Shown: piece by piece, positions 15,958-20,073 of the stretch
Numbering within the stretch: position 1 is the first letter of the stretch
How the letters are laid out: each line of letters starts with the position of its first letter
DNA from: a virus
IMG/VR virus record: IMGVR_UViG_3300023176_004803
Coordinates: 1-20,526 of that record
Length of the DNA stretch: 20,526 nt
Strand: one strand, 5' to 3'
Made by a program: the position numbers and the translations under genes
Notes under the pieces: generated by a model
Seen by the model: the letters and a program-made list of their open reading frames with translations, nothing else
Database searches by the model: none
What the model was told of the DNA's origin: nothing

Positions 15958-16125
15958 TCAGAATTTCATTTGCTTAGCAAGTCTCTTGATGAGATCATCA
16001 ACCTTTGCTTCCAGTGCTGCAACTCTCTCTTCAGTTACTGCAGGAACTGGTGCAGGTGCTGGTGCAGGTGCTGCCTTTACTACAGGTGCAGGTGCAGGTG
16101 CTGATACTTCCTTTTTGGTTGCCAT
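15958..16125 (-). CDS. 55-aa Ala/Pro-rich protein with C-terminal coiled-coil-like helix
   Basis: A short gene of 55 codons. Residues 9-30 are almost only Ala, Pro and Val, built on a repeated six-base GCACCT unit. Residues 31-53 (TEERVAALEAKVDDLIKRLAKQ) have hydrophobic residues spaced as in a coiled coil. It starts MATKKEV and ends QMKF. No Shine-Dalgarno-like site is obvious. It is the first gene after the terminator at 16161-16186 and may start the operon that holds the glycan genes. An extended Ala/Pro stalk followed by an oligomerising helix suggests a small structural or tether protein, but I do not recognise a family. Confidence 0.7.
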   Translation of the reverse strand: MATKKEVSAPAPAPVVKAAPAPAPAPVPAVTEERVAALEAKVDDLIKRLAKQMKF

Positions 16126-16148
16126 AGTTAAAAATTTGGAACTGGATA

Positions 16149-16155
16149 TATTTAG
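16149..16155 (-). promoter_or_regulatory. Possible T4-like late promoter (CTAAATA) before the glycan operon
   Basis: On the minus strand CTAAATA lies about 25 bases before the start codon of the 55-aa gene and directly after the T-run of the terminator. It resembles the TATAAATA -10 element of T4-like late promoters, with one difference. No -35 box is needed for that class. The position, between a terminator and a new gene row, is what makes it credible; the motif is short and AT-rich. Confidence 0.4.
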
Positions 16156-16160
16156 ATACT

Positions 16161-16186
16161 AAAAAAGGGTGGTTGCGAACCACCCC
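16161..16186 (-). terminator. Strong intrinsic terminator
   Basis: On the minus strand a GGGTGGTT stem pairs with AACCACCC around a CGC-type loop, and is followed at once by six T and then AGT. An 8-bp GC-rich stem with a T-tract is a textbook Rho-independent terminator for leftward transcription. It ends the unit that contains the three small genes and the structured region at 16187-16395. Confidence 0.9.
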
Positions 16187-16395
16187 ATTAGGTCTTTCAT
16201 GCACGCCACTTGCCCTTTAACCAGAGGCAAGAAACTGGGCGGAGAAAGAAATTCCCCATCCGCACCACTTGCTCTTGAGAGAAGCAAGAAACTCCGAGGG
16301 GTCTGTTAGACACCATCCCGACCAGGGCAGATTTTTACGTGTCTCCGTCACGGGCATAAAGGGGATTGACTCCACCAGGTTAAGTTTCAAGACAT
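16187..16395 (-). ncRNA. Candidate structured RNA with a duplicated hairpin module
   Basis: About 210 bases between the 78-aa gene and the terminator, clearly richer in G and C than the surrounding genes. Two imperfect copies of one module lie at 16263-16293 and 16205-16236. Each has the 3' flank CCAC, a 6-bp stem and the 5' flank AGTTT on the transcribed strand. The stems are CTTGCT/AGCAAG and CTTGCC/GGCAAG, so one base pair differs in both partners. Between them 16241-16257 can fold as GGGGAA/TTCTCC. Further 5' are GUCU/AGAC (16299-16314) and CGTG/CACG hairpins. It ends in the terminator at 16161-16186. Cyanophages are known to carry structured elements such as the manA and wcaG RNA motifs; whether this is one of them cannot be decided by eye. 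Confidence 0.5.
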
Positions 16396-16401
16396 TCCAG
16401 G

Positions 16402-16638
16402 TCAGTCATCATGGACATAAGCAGGGACATTATCTGGATCTAACCAGCAAGTGTAATCATGATCTTCCATAGCAGTCATCAACTGCATTTCATTATCACA
16501 AAGGTACATGTCCCTGTAGCGTCCAGTGTAAGAATCTACCTTTTGAATGCGACAGTCAGGTTTTCCATTGATTTCCAACTTACCAACCTGAATGTAGCGA
16601 TATGGAAAACGTTCCATAAGAACAGTTGGTTTTTTCAT
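16402..16638 (-). CDS. Small unknown protein (78 aa)
   Basis: A 78-aa protein, MKKPTVLMERFPYRY at the start and ending NVPAYVHDD. It is mixed in charge, with many aromatic residues (six Tyr, one Trp, one Phe), and has no signal peptide, membrane helix or zinc site. The FPYRYIQVGKLEIN and GRYRDMYLCDN stretches look like beta strands of a small folded protein. The ATG at 16636-16638 comes one base after the stop of the 43-aa gene (TGATATG). Third gene of the row driven by the promoter at 17012-17040. Function unknown. Confidence 0.75.
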   Translation of the reverse strand: MKKPTVLMERFPYRYIQVGKLEINGKPDCRIQKVDSYTGRYRDMYLCDNEMQLMTAMEDHDYTCWLDPDNVPAYVHDD

Positions 16639-16639
16639 A

Positions 16640-16771
16640 TCAATTCAAATAAACATAATTAGGATTTTGCTGTTTAAATAAATCAACTTGTTCTTGAGTT
16701 TTAAAGAACTTTGTCAAAACAGCATTTTCATGTTGTTTAAATAGATACTTTACTTCAATTAGATTTTTCAT
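16640..16771 (-). CDS. Very small unknown protein (43 aa)
   Basis: A 43-codon gene that a length cut-off would miss. It starts MKNLIEVKYLFKQHEN and ends QQNPNYVYLN. Lys-, Gln- and aromatic-rich, with no cysteine and no membrane segment. Support comes from the arrangement: its ATG lies two bases after the stop of the 71-aa gene and its TGA lies one base before the ATG of the 78-aa gene, so the three read as one translationally coupled row. The TQEQVDLFKQQNP part could be an amphipathic helix. No family recognised. Confidence 0.65.
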   Translation of the reverse strand: MKNLIEVKYLFKQHENAVLTKFFKTQEQVDLFKQQNPNYVYLN

Positions 16772-16773
16772 AA

Positions 16774-16989
16774 TCAAGCAACTTCAACAGTTTCCAGATC
16801 CTCTGCAAGGCAATCAATCAGAATATCATAATCATCAAGAGGATCACCAGAAAATACTACACCTTCATTCTCATAGTACTTACGAACTTTCTTGAACAGT
16901 TTGGGATTCTTTACATCCAGGTAGAAACTACCATCAACTGCAGAACGAAGGGTGGTGAGATCTTTTTTGAACTTAGAAGTGAGTGTCAT
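16774..16989 (-). CDS. Small unknown acidic-tailed protein (71 aa)
   Basis: A 71-aa protein with a basic N-terminal half (MTLTSKFKKDL, KNPKLFKKVRKYYEN) and an acidic C-terminal half (GDPLDDYDILIDCLAEDLETVEVA). The split in charge suggests a helix-strand fold that could bind nucleic acid or self-associate, but no family is recognised. First gene after the sigma70-like promoter at 17012-17040, whose expected start site would be about 15-20 bases before the ATG, giving a short leader. Confidence 0.75.
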   Translation of the reverse strand: MTLTSKFKKDLTTLRSAVDGSFYLDVKNPKLFKKVRKYYENEGVVFSGDPLDDYDILIDCLAEDLETVEVA

Positions 16990-17011
16990 TGTCTTTTGTG
17001 TTGACCTTGTT

Positions 17012-17040
17012 ATTGTAAGGCATCTGACTCAGAGAGTCAA
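17012..17040 (-). promoter_or_regulatory. Sigma70-like promoter for the 71/43/78-aa gene row
   Basis: On the minus strand TTGACT (17035-17040), a 17-base spacer, and TACAAT (17012-17017). One base differs from consensus in each box. It points left into the 71-aa gene. An inverted repeat TGACTC-TCT-GAGTCA (17025-17039) overlaps the -35 box and the first part of the spacer, and could be a protein-binding site or a hairpin on read-through RNA. Confidence 0.7.
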
Positions 17041-17043
17041 GTA

Positions 17044-17063
17044 GGACAGATGGTTGTCTGTCC
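17044..17063 (-). other. Hairpin just after the last tRNA
   Basis: Perfect 7-bp stem GGACAGA/TCTGTCC with a six-base loop, starting two bases after the 3' end of the CAU tRNA on the minus strand. No T-run follows, so it is not a classic terminator. It may mark the 3' end of the tRNA transcript or protect or guide 3' trimming. Confidence 0.55.
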
Positions 17064-17065
17064 AA

Positions 17066-17138
17066 TGGGGGTTGTGGGGATCGAACCCACCTCTGCCGAA
17101 TTATGAGTTCGGTGCATTCACCAGATTGCTAAACCCCC
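17066..17138 (-). tRNA. tRNA with CAU anticodon (elongator Met, or Ile-lysidine type)
   Basis: 73 nt. Acceptor GGGGGTT/AACCCCC with discriminator A; T-arm GTGGG-TTCGATC-CCCAC; anticodon loop CTCATAA on stem CCGAA/TTCGG. The lack of the three G-C pairs in the anticodon stem argues against an initiator. CAU could be Met, or Ile (AUA) if lysidine-modified. A tRNA-Ile with UAU lies directly upstream, so Met is more likely. CCA is not encoded. Confidence 0.93.
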
Positions 17139-17140
17139 AA

Positions 17141-17213
17141 TAGGAGTGCTGGGGATTGAACCCAGACTAACCCGTTATAAGCAGGTCGCTCTGACCAATT
17201 AAGCTACACTCCC
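17141..17213 (-). tRNA. trnI-UAU: tRNA-Ile (UAU)
   Basis: 73 nt. Acceptor GGGAGTG/CACTCCT (first pair G-U), discriminator A; D-arm AGCTTAATTGGTCAGAGC; anticodon loop CTTATAA on stem ACCTG/CGGGT; T-loop TTCAATC on stem CTGGG/CCCAG. Reads AUA, a codon rare in many hosts but favoured in AT-rich phage genes. Its 5' end is one base from the stop codon of the Phd-like gene. Confidence 0.95.
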
Positions 17214-17214
17214 A

Positions 17215-17385
17215 TCAACTAGCTTCGTTGTGTTCTGTGTATATTCGATATAGATCATCATCATAAGGCATCATAACTGCTGCTCTGCCTTCTTCATCTA
17301 TAAGACCAATGTGTTCTCCTTTTTCTACTCTATCAAGGAGATTATCAAAATCATTTTCCCATTCTTGAACAGTGTAGATTTCCAT
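17215..17385 (-). CDS. Phd/YefM-like small protein (orphan antitoxin-type)
   Basis: A 56-aa gene between two tRNAs, too short for most gene finders. Its layout follows the N-terminal half of Phd/YefM antitoxins: IYTVQEWENDFDNLLDRVEKGEHIGLIDEEGRAAVMMPYDD (positions 3-43) compares with the pattern of a short strand, a helix ending LLxxVxxGE, a strand, a G-R/K-x-A turn and VxxMVP. In the family this part forms the DNA-binding dimer and a C-terminal tail binds the toxin; here the tail is about 13 residues. No toxin gene lies beside it. Leader of about 30 bases after the tRNA-Pro 3' end without a clear ribosome site. The stop lies one base before tRNA-Ile. The family call is by pattern only. Confidence 0.55.
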   Translation of the reverse strand: MEIYTVQEWENDFDNLLDRVEKGEHIGLIDEEGRAAVMMPYDDDLYRIYTEHNEAS

Positions 17386-17415
17386 AGAATCTATAAAAGT
17401 TATTGTATATAGACA

Positions 17416-17489
17416 TCGGAGTGATAGGATTCGAACCTACGGCCCCTGCTTCCCAAAAGCAGTGCTCTACCAAACTGAGCTACACTCCG
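17416..17489 (-). tRNA. trnP-UGG: tRNA-Pro (UGG)
   Basis: 74 nt. Acceptor CGGAGTG/CACTCCG, discriminator A; D-arm AGCTCAGTTTGGTAGAGC; anticodon loop TTTTGGG-type with UGG on stem CTGCT/AGCAG; T-arm GTAGG-TTCGAAT-CCTAT. All canonical parts present. CCA not encoded. Confidence 0.95.
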
Positions 17490-17494
17490 AGGAG

Positions 17495-17579
17495 CGGAAA
17501 GGGTGGGATTCGAACCCACGGATGCTTTCACATCGCTGGTTTTCAAGACCAGAGCCATCAACCACTCGACCACCTTTCC
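17495..17579 (-). tRNA. trnS-UGA: tRNA-Ser (UGA)
   Basis: 85 nt with the long variable arm expected of a serine tRNA (GATG...CATC). Acceptor GGAAAGG/CCTTTCC with discriminator G; anticodon loop CTTGAAA on stem CTGGT/ACCAG; T-arm GTGGG-TTCGAAT-CCCAC. The 5' end directly follows the stop codon of the zinc-ribbon gene. Confidence 0.95.
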
Positions 17580-17831
17580 TTATTTGATTTCAAAGTCAAG
17601 TTTCCTGACTTTTCTTTTTCTTCTTTCTTCCTGATACAGCAGGTCTTCTGAAGAAAGGACACCATCTCTCTTGGTTTCCTTGTTTGATTTTACCATAACA
17701 ATCTTGGACAAGTCAAGTGCTGAAACTTTGTCACCAGTGACTGTCATCATATTAGTACACCCACAACATTTAGCCTGTGTTGGGTGACTGGTAATTTCCT
17801 TGTTGCATACTTTGCATCTGACGGTAATCAT
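17580..17831 (-). CDS. Small zinc-ribbon-type protein (83 aa)
   Basis: An 83-aa protein. The N-terminus has C-x2-C (CKVC, 6-9) and then KCCGC (21-25), enough for a four-cysteine zinc site. The C-terminal 20 residues are strongly basic (YQEERRKRKVRKLDFEIK), suggesting nucleic-acid binding. Such small zinc ribbons occur in phages, but I do not recognise a named family. The ATG at 17829-17831 has AAGGATGAAG upstream, a usable ribosome site, 12 bases after the stop of the HExxH gene. The TAA at 17580-17582 touches the first base of tRNA-Ser, so RNase P cleavage would cut exactly behind the stop codon. Confidence 0.78.
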   Translation of the reverse strand: MITVRCKVCNKEITSHPTQAKCCGCTNMMTVTGDKVSALDLSKIVMVKSNKETKRDGVLSSEDLLYQEERRKRKVRKLDFEIK

Positions 17832-17843
17832 TGTTCTTCATCC

Positions 17844-18506
17844 TTATTCCTTTAGATAATCGTTTTCAATAAGCCATTGTCTTGTCATTGGAGTGGGTTT
17901 ATAAACTTCCCACATCTTTCCTGTAGCACATGCCTCAAGTGCTTTGGCAGTCATACCTTCTGTTCTTCCTGCCCATGCTGCTTCTGCTTCCCAGGGGACT
18001 GCTGATGCTGGATAGGACTTCTCTACCATTTCTCTCCAGAACTCAGGTACATCCTCTTCTGGTTTGATGATGGCAATCATACTATTATCTATAGATCCTG
18101 CCATACAATCTTGTGCAGCGTGCCAACCTTCATGACGCATAACTGCCATGAGAGTTGAATACCTTTTTACAAGACCATCATTGAGATAAAAGTTATTACT
18201 GACTGTATGATATACACCTCTATGACCTGGTGGAAAATACTTCTCTGGTGCAATGTAAACCTTTACACCAATTTTCCCAAGTGCTTTCATCATTGAATTG
18301 AACTCACTATATAGCGGGTCCATCATGCCAGCCTTCTTGTAGTAACTGGCAATGTCCTTTGCACTTTTGATTTCTACAACACCATCAGTACATTCACGCA
18401 GAATCATGCACCCCATGGCATCCATGGAGTACCAACCTTTGGTAGGTTCTGCTAATGCTGGTGAAGCAGACAGAAGCAATGCTAATAATAGTTTTCTCAT
18501 GTCCAT
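17844..18506 (-). CDS. Secreted HExxH (zinc metallopeptidase-like) protein
   Basis: A 220-aa protein with a Sec signal peptide: MRKLLLALLLSASPALA with cleavage before EPTKG. The mature part has VMRHEGWHAAQDC, an HExxH zinc-peptidase motif at residues 125-129, and PWEAEAAWAG some 60 residues later, which could give the third zinc ligand as in gluzincin-type enzymes. Three further cysteines may form disulfides. It would act in the periplasm or outside the cell, perhaps on envelope or surface protein during entry, lysis or exclusion. The ATG at 18504-18506 lies 11 bases after the 3' end of tRNA-Val, with no ribosome site (MRK at 18500 is an alternative). The frame is open upstream only through the tRNAs. 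Peptidase activity is inferred. Confidence 0.75.
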   Translation of the reverse strand: MDMRKLLLALLLSASPALAEPTKGWYSMDAMGCMILRECTDGVVEIKSAKDIASYYKKAGMMDPLYSEFNSMMKALGKIGVKVYIAPEKYFPPGHRGVYHTVSNNFYLNDGLVKRYSTLMAVMRHEGWHAAQDCMAGSIDNSMIAIIKPEEDVPEFWREMVEKSYPASAVPWEAEAAWAGRTEGMTAKALEACATGKMWEVYKPTPMTRQWLIENDYLKE

Positions 18507-18517
18507 AAAGGTATGGA

Positions 18518-18589
18518 TGGGTGATGAGGGATTCGAACCCCCGACCCTCTCCGTGTAAAGGAGACACTCTACCGCTGAGTTAATCACCC
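18518..18589 (-). tRNA. trnV-UAC: tRNA-Val (UAC)
   Basis: 72 nt. Acceptor GGGTGAT/ATCACCC, discriminator A; D-arm ACTCAGCGGTAGAGT; anticodon loop TTTACAC on stem TCTCC/GGAGA; T-arm CGGGG-TTCGAAT-CCCTC. CCA not encoded. Confidence 0.95.
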
Positions 18590-18664
18590 TGGCTCCCCCT
18601 CCAGGATTCGAACCTGGGACCAAACGATTAACAGTCGTTCGCTCTACCGCTGAGCTAAGGAGGA
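18590..18664 (-). tRNA. trnN-GUU: tRNA-Asn (GUU), CCA encoded
   Basis: 72 nt plus an encoded CCA (18590-18592). Acceptor TCCTCCT/AGGGGGA (one G-U pair) with discriminator G; anticodon loop CTGTTAA on stem AACGA/TCGTT; T-arm CCAGG-TTCGAAT-CCTGG. Its CCA touches the first base of tRNA-Val, so the two are joined without a spacer. Confidence 0.95.
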
Positions 18665-18668
18665 ATAT

Positions 18669-18735
18669 GTGTGGATGACAGGATTTGATACCTGCATACC
18701 CTTATAAAGGTGTGTTTCCTTACATCACATCCACA
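18669..18735 (-). tRNA. Degenerate or unusual tRNA-like sequence (about 65 nt)
   Basis: A perfect 7-bp acceptor GTGGATG/CATCCAC with a 3' A encloses a T-arm GCAGG-TATCAAAT-CCTGT, whose loop has eight instead of seven bases, and a D-arm TGT-AAGGAAAC-ACA with the GG pair. The anticodon arm is irregular: ACC/GGT flank TTTATAAG, giving either a six-base loop or an eight-base loop with a mismatch, and almost no variable loop. It lies in line with the other tRNAs. It may be a decaying tRNA or one with a non-standard anticodon loop. The anticodon cannot be assigned (UAU or UAA region). Confidence 0.45.
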
Positions 18736-18739
18736 GTAT

Positions 18740-18756
18740 GGAACTGATCAAGTTCC
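18740..18756 (-). other. Short perfect hairpin between tRNA-Gly and the tRNA-like sequence
   Basis: GGAACT-5 bases-AGTTCC, a 6-bp perfect stem, four bases after the 3' end of tRNA-Gly on the minus strand. No T-run follows. Possibly a processing or 3'-end protection signal. Confidence 0.4.
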
Positions 18757-18759
18757 AAG

Positions 18760-18831
18760 AGCGGAATAGGGGATTTGAACCCCTGACATTCAGCTTGGAA
18801 GGCTGACGTTCTACCACTGAACTAATTCCGC
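18760..18831 (-). tRNA. trnG-UCC: tRNA-Gly (UCC)
   Basis: 72 nt. Acceptor GCGGAAT/ATTCCGC with discriminator T, usual for bacterial glycine tRNAs; anticodon loop CTTCCAA on stem TCAGC/GCTGA; T-arm AGGGG-TTCAAAT-CCCCT. CCA not encoded. Confidence 0.95.
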
Positions 18832-18835
18832 AAGG

Positions 18836-18908
18836 TGGAGAATAGGAGACTCGAACTCCTGACAGCCTGCTTGCAAAGCAGGTGCTCTACCAACTGAGCT
18901 AATTCCCC
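18836..18908 (-). tRNA. trnA-UGC: tRNA-Ala (UGC)
   Basis: 73 nt. Acceptor GGGGAAT/ATTCTCC (one G-U pair), discriminator A; anticodon loop TTTGCAA on stem CCTGC/GCAGG; T-arm CAGGA-TTCGAGT-type loop. The third acceptor pair is G-T, so the G3-U70 alanine identity element is present. Confidence 0.95.
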
Positions 18909-18983
18909 TGGAGCCACATGTCGGACTTGAACCGACGACCTACCGCTTACAAGGCGGTTGCTCTACCACTGAGCTAAAGTGGC
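18909..18983 (-). tRNA. trnT-UGU: tRNA-Thr (UGU), CCA encoded
   Basis: 72 nt plus an encoded CCA (18909-18911). Acceptor GCCACTT/ATGTGGC has one T-T mismatch; discriminator T; anticodon loop CTTGTAA on stem ACCGC/GCGGT; T-arm GTCGG-TTCAAGT-CCGAC. The CCA touches the 5' end of tRNA-Ala. Confidence 0.95.
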
Positions 18984-18985
18984 AA

Positions 18986-19059
18986 CGACTCAGGAGGGAC
19001 TTGAACCCCCGACCAACTGCTTAGAAGGCAGATGCTCTATCCAACTGAGCTACTGAGTC
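18986..19059 (-). tRNA. trnR-UCU: tRNA-Arg (UCU)
   Basis: 74 nt. Acceptor GACTCAG/CTGAGTC with discriminator G; anticodon loop CTTCTAA on stem TCTGC/GCAGT; T-arm CGGGG-TTCAAGT-CCCTC. First tRNA after the sigma70-like promoter; reads AGA. Confidence 0.95.
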
Positions 19060-19072
19060 TTGCGGTTTCCTT

Positions 19073-19101
19073 ATTATAGAGGGGAAACCTACCTCTGTCA
19101 A
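19073..19101 (-). promoter_or_regulatory. Consensus sigma70-type promoter for the tRNA array
   Basis: On the minus strand TTGACA (19096-19101), a 17-base spacer, and TATAAT (19073-19078). Both boxes and the spacing equal the consensus. The expected start site is a few bases before tRNA-Arg (5' end at 19059). The -35 box overlaps the stop codon of the 120-aa gene upstream. Confidence 0.9.
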
Positions 19102-19460
19102 CCTCTGAACTGATTGTATCCAGTTCCAGATTGCCATTCTTCAGAACCACCCAAAGAATCAAGAGAGAGTGTGGTAGCAACTCCCTTAGTTGCTTTATCA
19201 TACATCACTTGGTGGATGTTGTCAACCTCTTTGGACTTAGGTTGTTCAGCAAGTCTTTGATAGAGTTCCTCATTCTTTTGCATGACATACTCTATCACCT
19301 TTTCTGTTTTAGGTGCTTCTCCAAACCAAGAATCATTTGGAGATACCACAGGTGCAGGAACAGTAGTATGAACAACTGGTGCTGTTTCTTCTACTTTCTT
19401 TTCAGGTCTTGAAACTTCCTTCTTGAAAAGTTTCTTGATAAGTTTCTTGATCATGCCCAT
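19098..19460 (-). CDS. Unknown 120-aa protein with basic amphipathic N-terminus
   Basis: A 120-aa protein. Residues 3-16 (MIKKLIKKLFKKEV) form a strongly basic amphipathic helix like a membrane-surface anchor. A Pro/Val-rich, probably unfolded stretch follows (about 25-42), then a helical part (KVIEYVMQKNEELYQRLAEQ). The tail is Gly-, Ser- and Gln-rich and ends GTGYNQFRG. No cysteine. It follows the lysozyme gene with an overlap: the first ATG (19458-19460) overlaps it by ten bases, and a second ATG (19452-19454) makes an ATGA overlap and would remove two residues. A role with the lysozyme at the membrane is possible but not shown. I do not recognise a family. Confidence 0.75.
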   Translation of the reverse strand: MGMIKKLIKKLFKKEVSRPEKKVEETAPVVHTTVPAPVVSPNDSWFGEAPKTEKVIEYVMQKNEELYQRLAEQPKSKEVDNIHQVMYDKATKGVATTLSLDSLGGSEEWQSGTGYNQFRG

Positions 19461-20041
19461 ACAAGTTTCTTAGTGTAGTTATAGGCATATTGCTGCCTAT
19501 TACCTTTGATTCCCCAACCCAACCAATAATAACATGGAACCATGTACTGGTCAACAGTGAAACCTCTTCCCTCAAACTCTGGGAGATACTTTCTGAACTG
19601 GTTCTCATTCAACATATAACGAACCTGACCTTCAAGAGAAGATGGGTCACAATTATACTTTTTGCAGAACTTACCAAGTCCATTGTATCTAGCTGTAGTG
19701 GTCCATTGAATCAATCCATAACCACCCCTACGGCATTGCTTATAGGGGACAATAGCACCACCTTCACATACATTAGGGCGGAAACCAGATTCTGATTTGA
19801 TATTGCCCATGATTGTAGCAAGGGCATTCCTATCACGAATCTTTGTCCTTTTCTGAATCTCCTTCAGAACAAACTGTTCATTAGGATTACATCCAGGACA
19901 AGTCCATTCCTTCTCCACCACTTTGATTGGAACTGCTGCCACATTGACCTGGGGAGGATTACTAATTTCGCTAATGCTTGGATAAGCACATGCAGCTGGA
20001 ACAGAAGTAACAATCAAAGCAGTAAATAATTTTCTAAGCAT
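19451..20041 (-). CDS. Secreted phage lysozyme-domain protein
   Basis: A 196-aa protein. The N-terminus MLRKLFTALIVTSVPAACA is a Sec signal peptide; the Cys in PAAC could make it a lipoprotein, though the lipobox is not ideal. After a linker with CPGC, the domain from about residue 55 fits the phage-tail lysozyme type: NALATIMGNIKSESGFRPN with E84 as the expected catalytic Glu, then GGYGLIQWTTTARYNGL, and LEGQVRYMLNE. It should cleave peptidoglycan from the periplasmic side, as an endolysin or during entry. The ATG at 20039-20041 directly follows an in-frame TTG; the ATG is preferred. Six cysteines in the mature part suggest disulfides, in keeping with export. Confidence 0.85.
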   Translation of the reverse strand: MLRKLFTALIVTSVPAACAYPSISEISNPPQVNVAAVPIKVVEKEWTCPGCNPNEQFVLKEIQKRTKIRDRNALATIMGNIKSESGFRPNVCEGGAIVPYKQCRRGGYGLIQWTTTARYNGLGKFCKKYNCDPSSLEGQVRYMLNENQFRKYLPEFEGRGFTVDQYMVPCYYWLGWGIKGNRQQYAYNYTKKLVWA

Positions 20042-20073
20042 CAATTCAGTTGAACTCTACATCCACCTCTTGC

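Noticed and set aside
16041-16102. Six-base repeat run as a possible CRISPR or minisatellite
   Set aside because: It encodes the Ala/Pro stretch of the 55-aa protein; no spacers and no repeat-spacer pattern. No CRISPR array was found anywhere in the window.
16234-16407. Open frame on the minus strand across the structured region, up to about 57 codons with Trp- and Ser-rich content (…LPWSGWCL… KWCGWGIS…)
   Set aside because: No good ribosome site, only GTG/TTG or a late ATG as starts, unlike neighbours in composition, and the duplicated hairpins explain the sequence better. Kept open as a test in the RNA finding.
16375-16413. Ten-codon reading frame starting ATGATG at the end of the 78-aa gene
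   Set aside because: Too short to support; it overlaps the last codons of the 78-aa gene in another frame and has no ribosome site of its own.
17403-17651. Plus-strand frame opening MYIDIGVIGFEPTAPASQ
   Set aside because: This is reverse-strand translation of tRNA-Pro and tRNA-Ser; such GFEPT peptides are a well-known annotation artefact of tRNA genes.
18507-18623. N-terminal extension of the HExxH frame through tRNA-Val and part of tRNA-Asn
   Set aside because: The extension is translated tRNA sequence; the signal peptide begins at 18506 or 18500.
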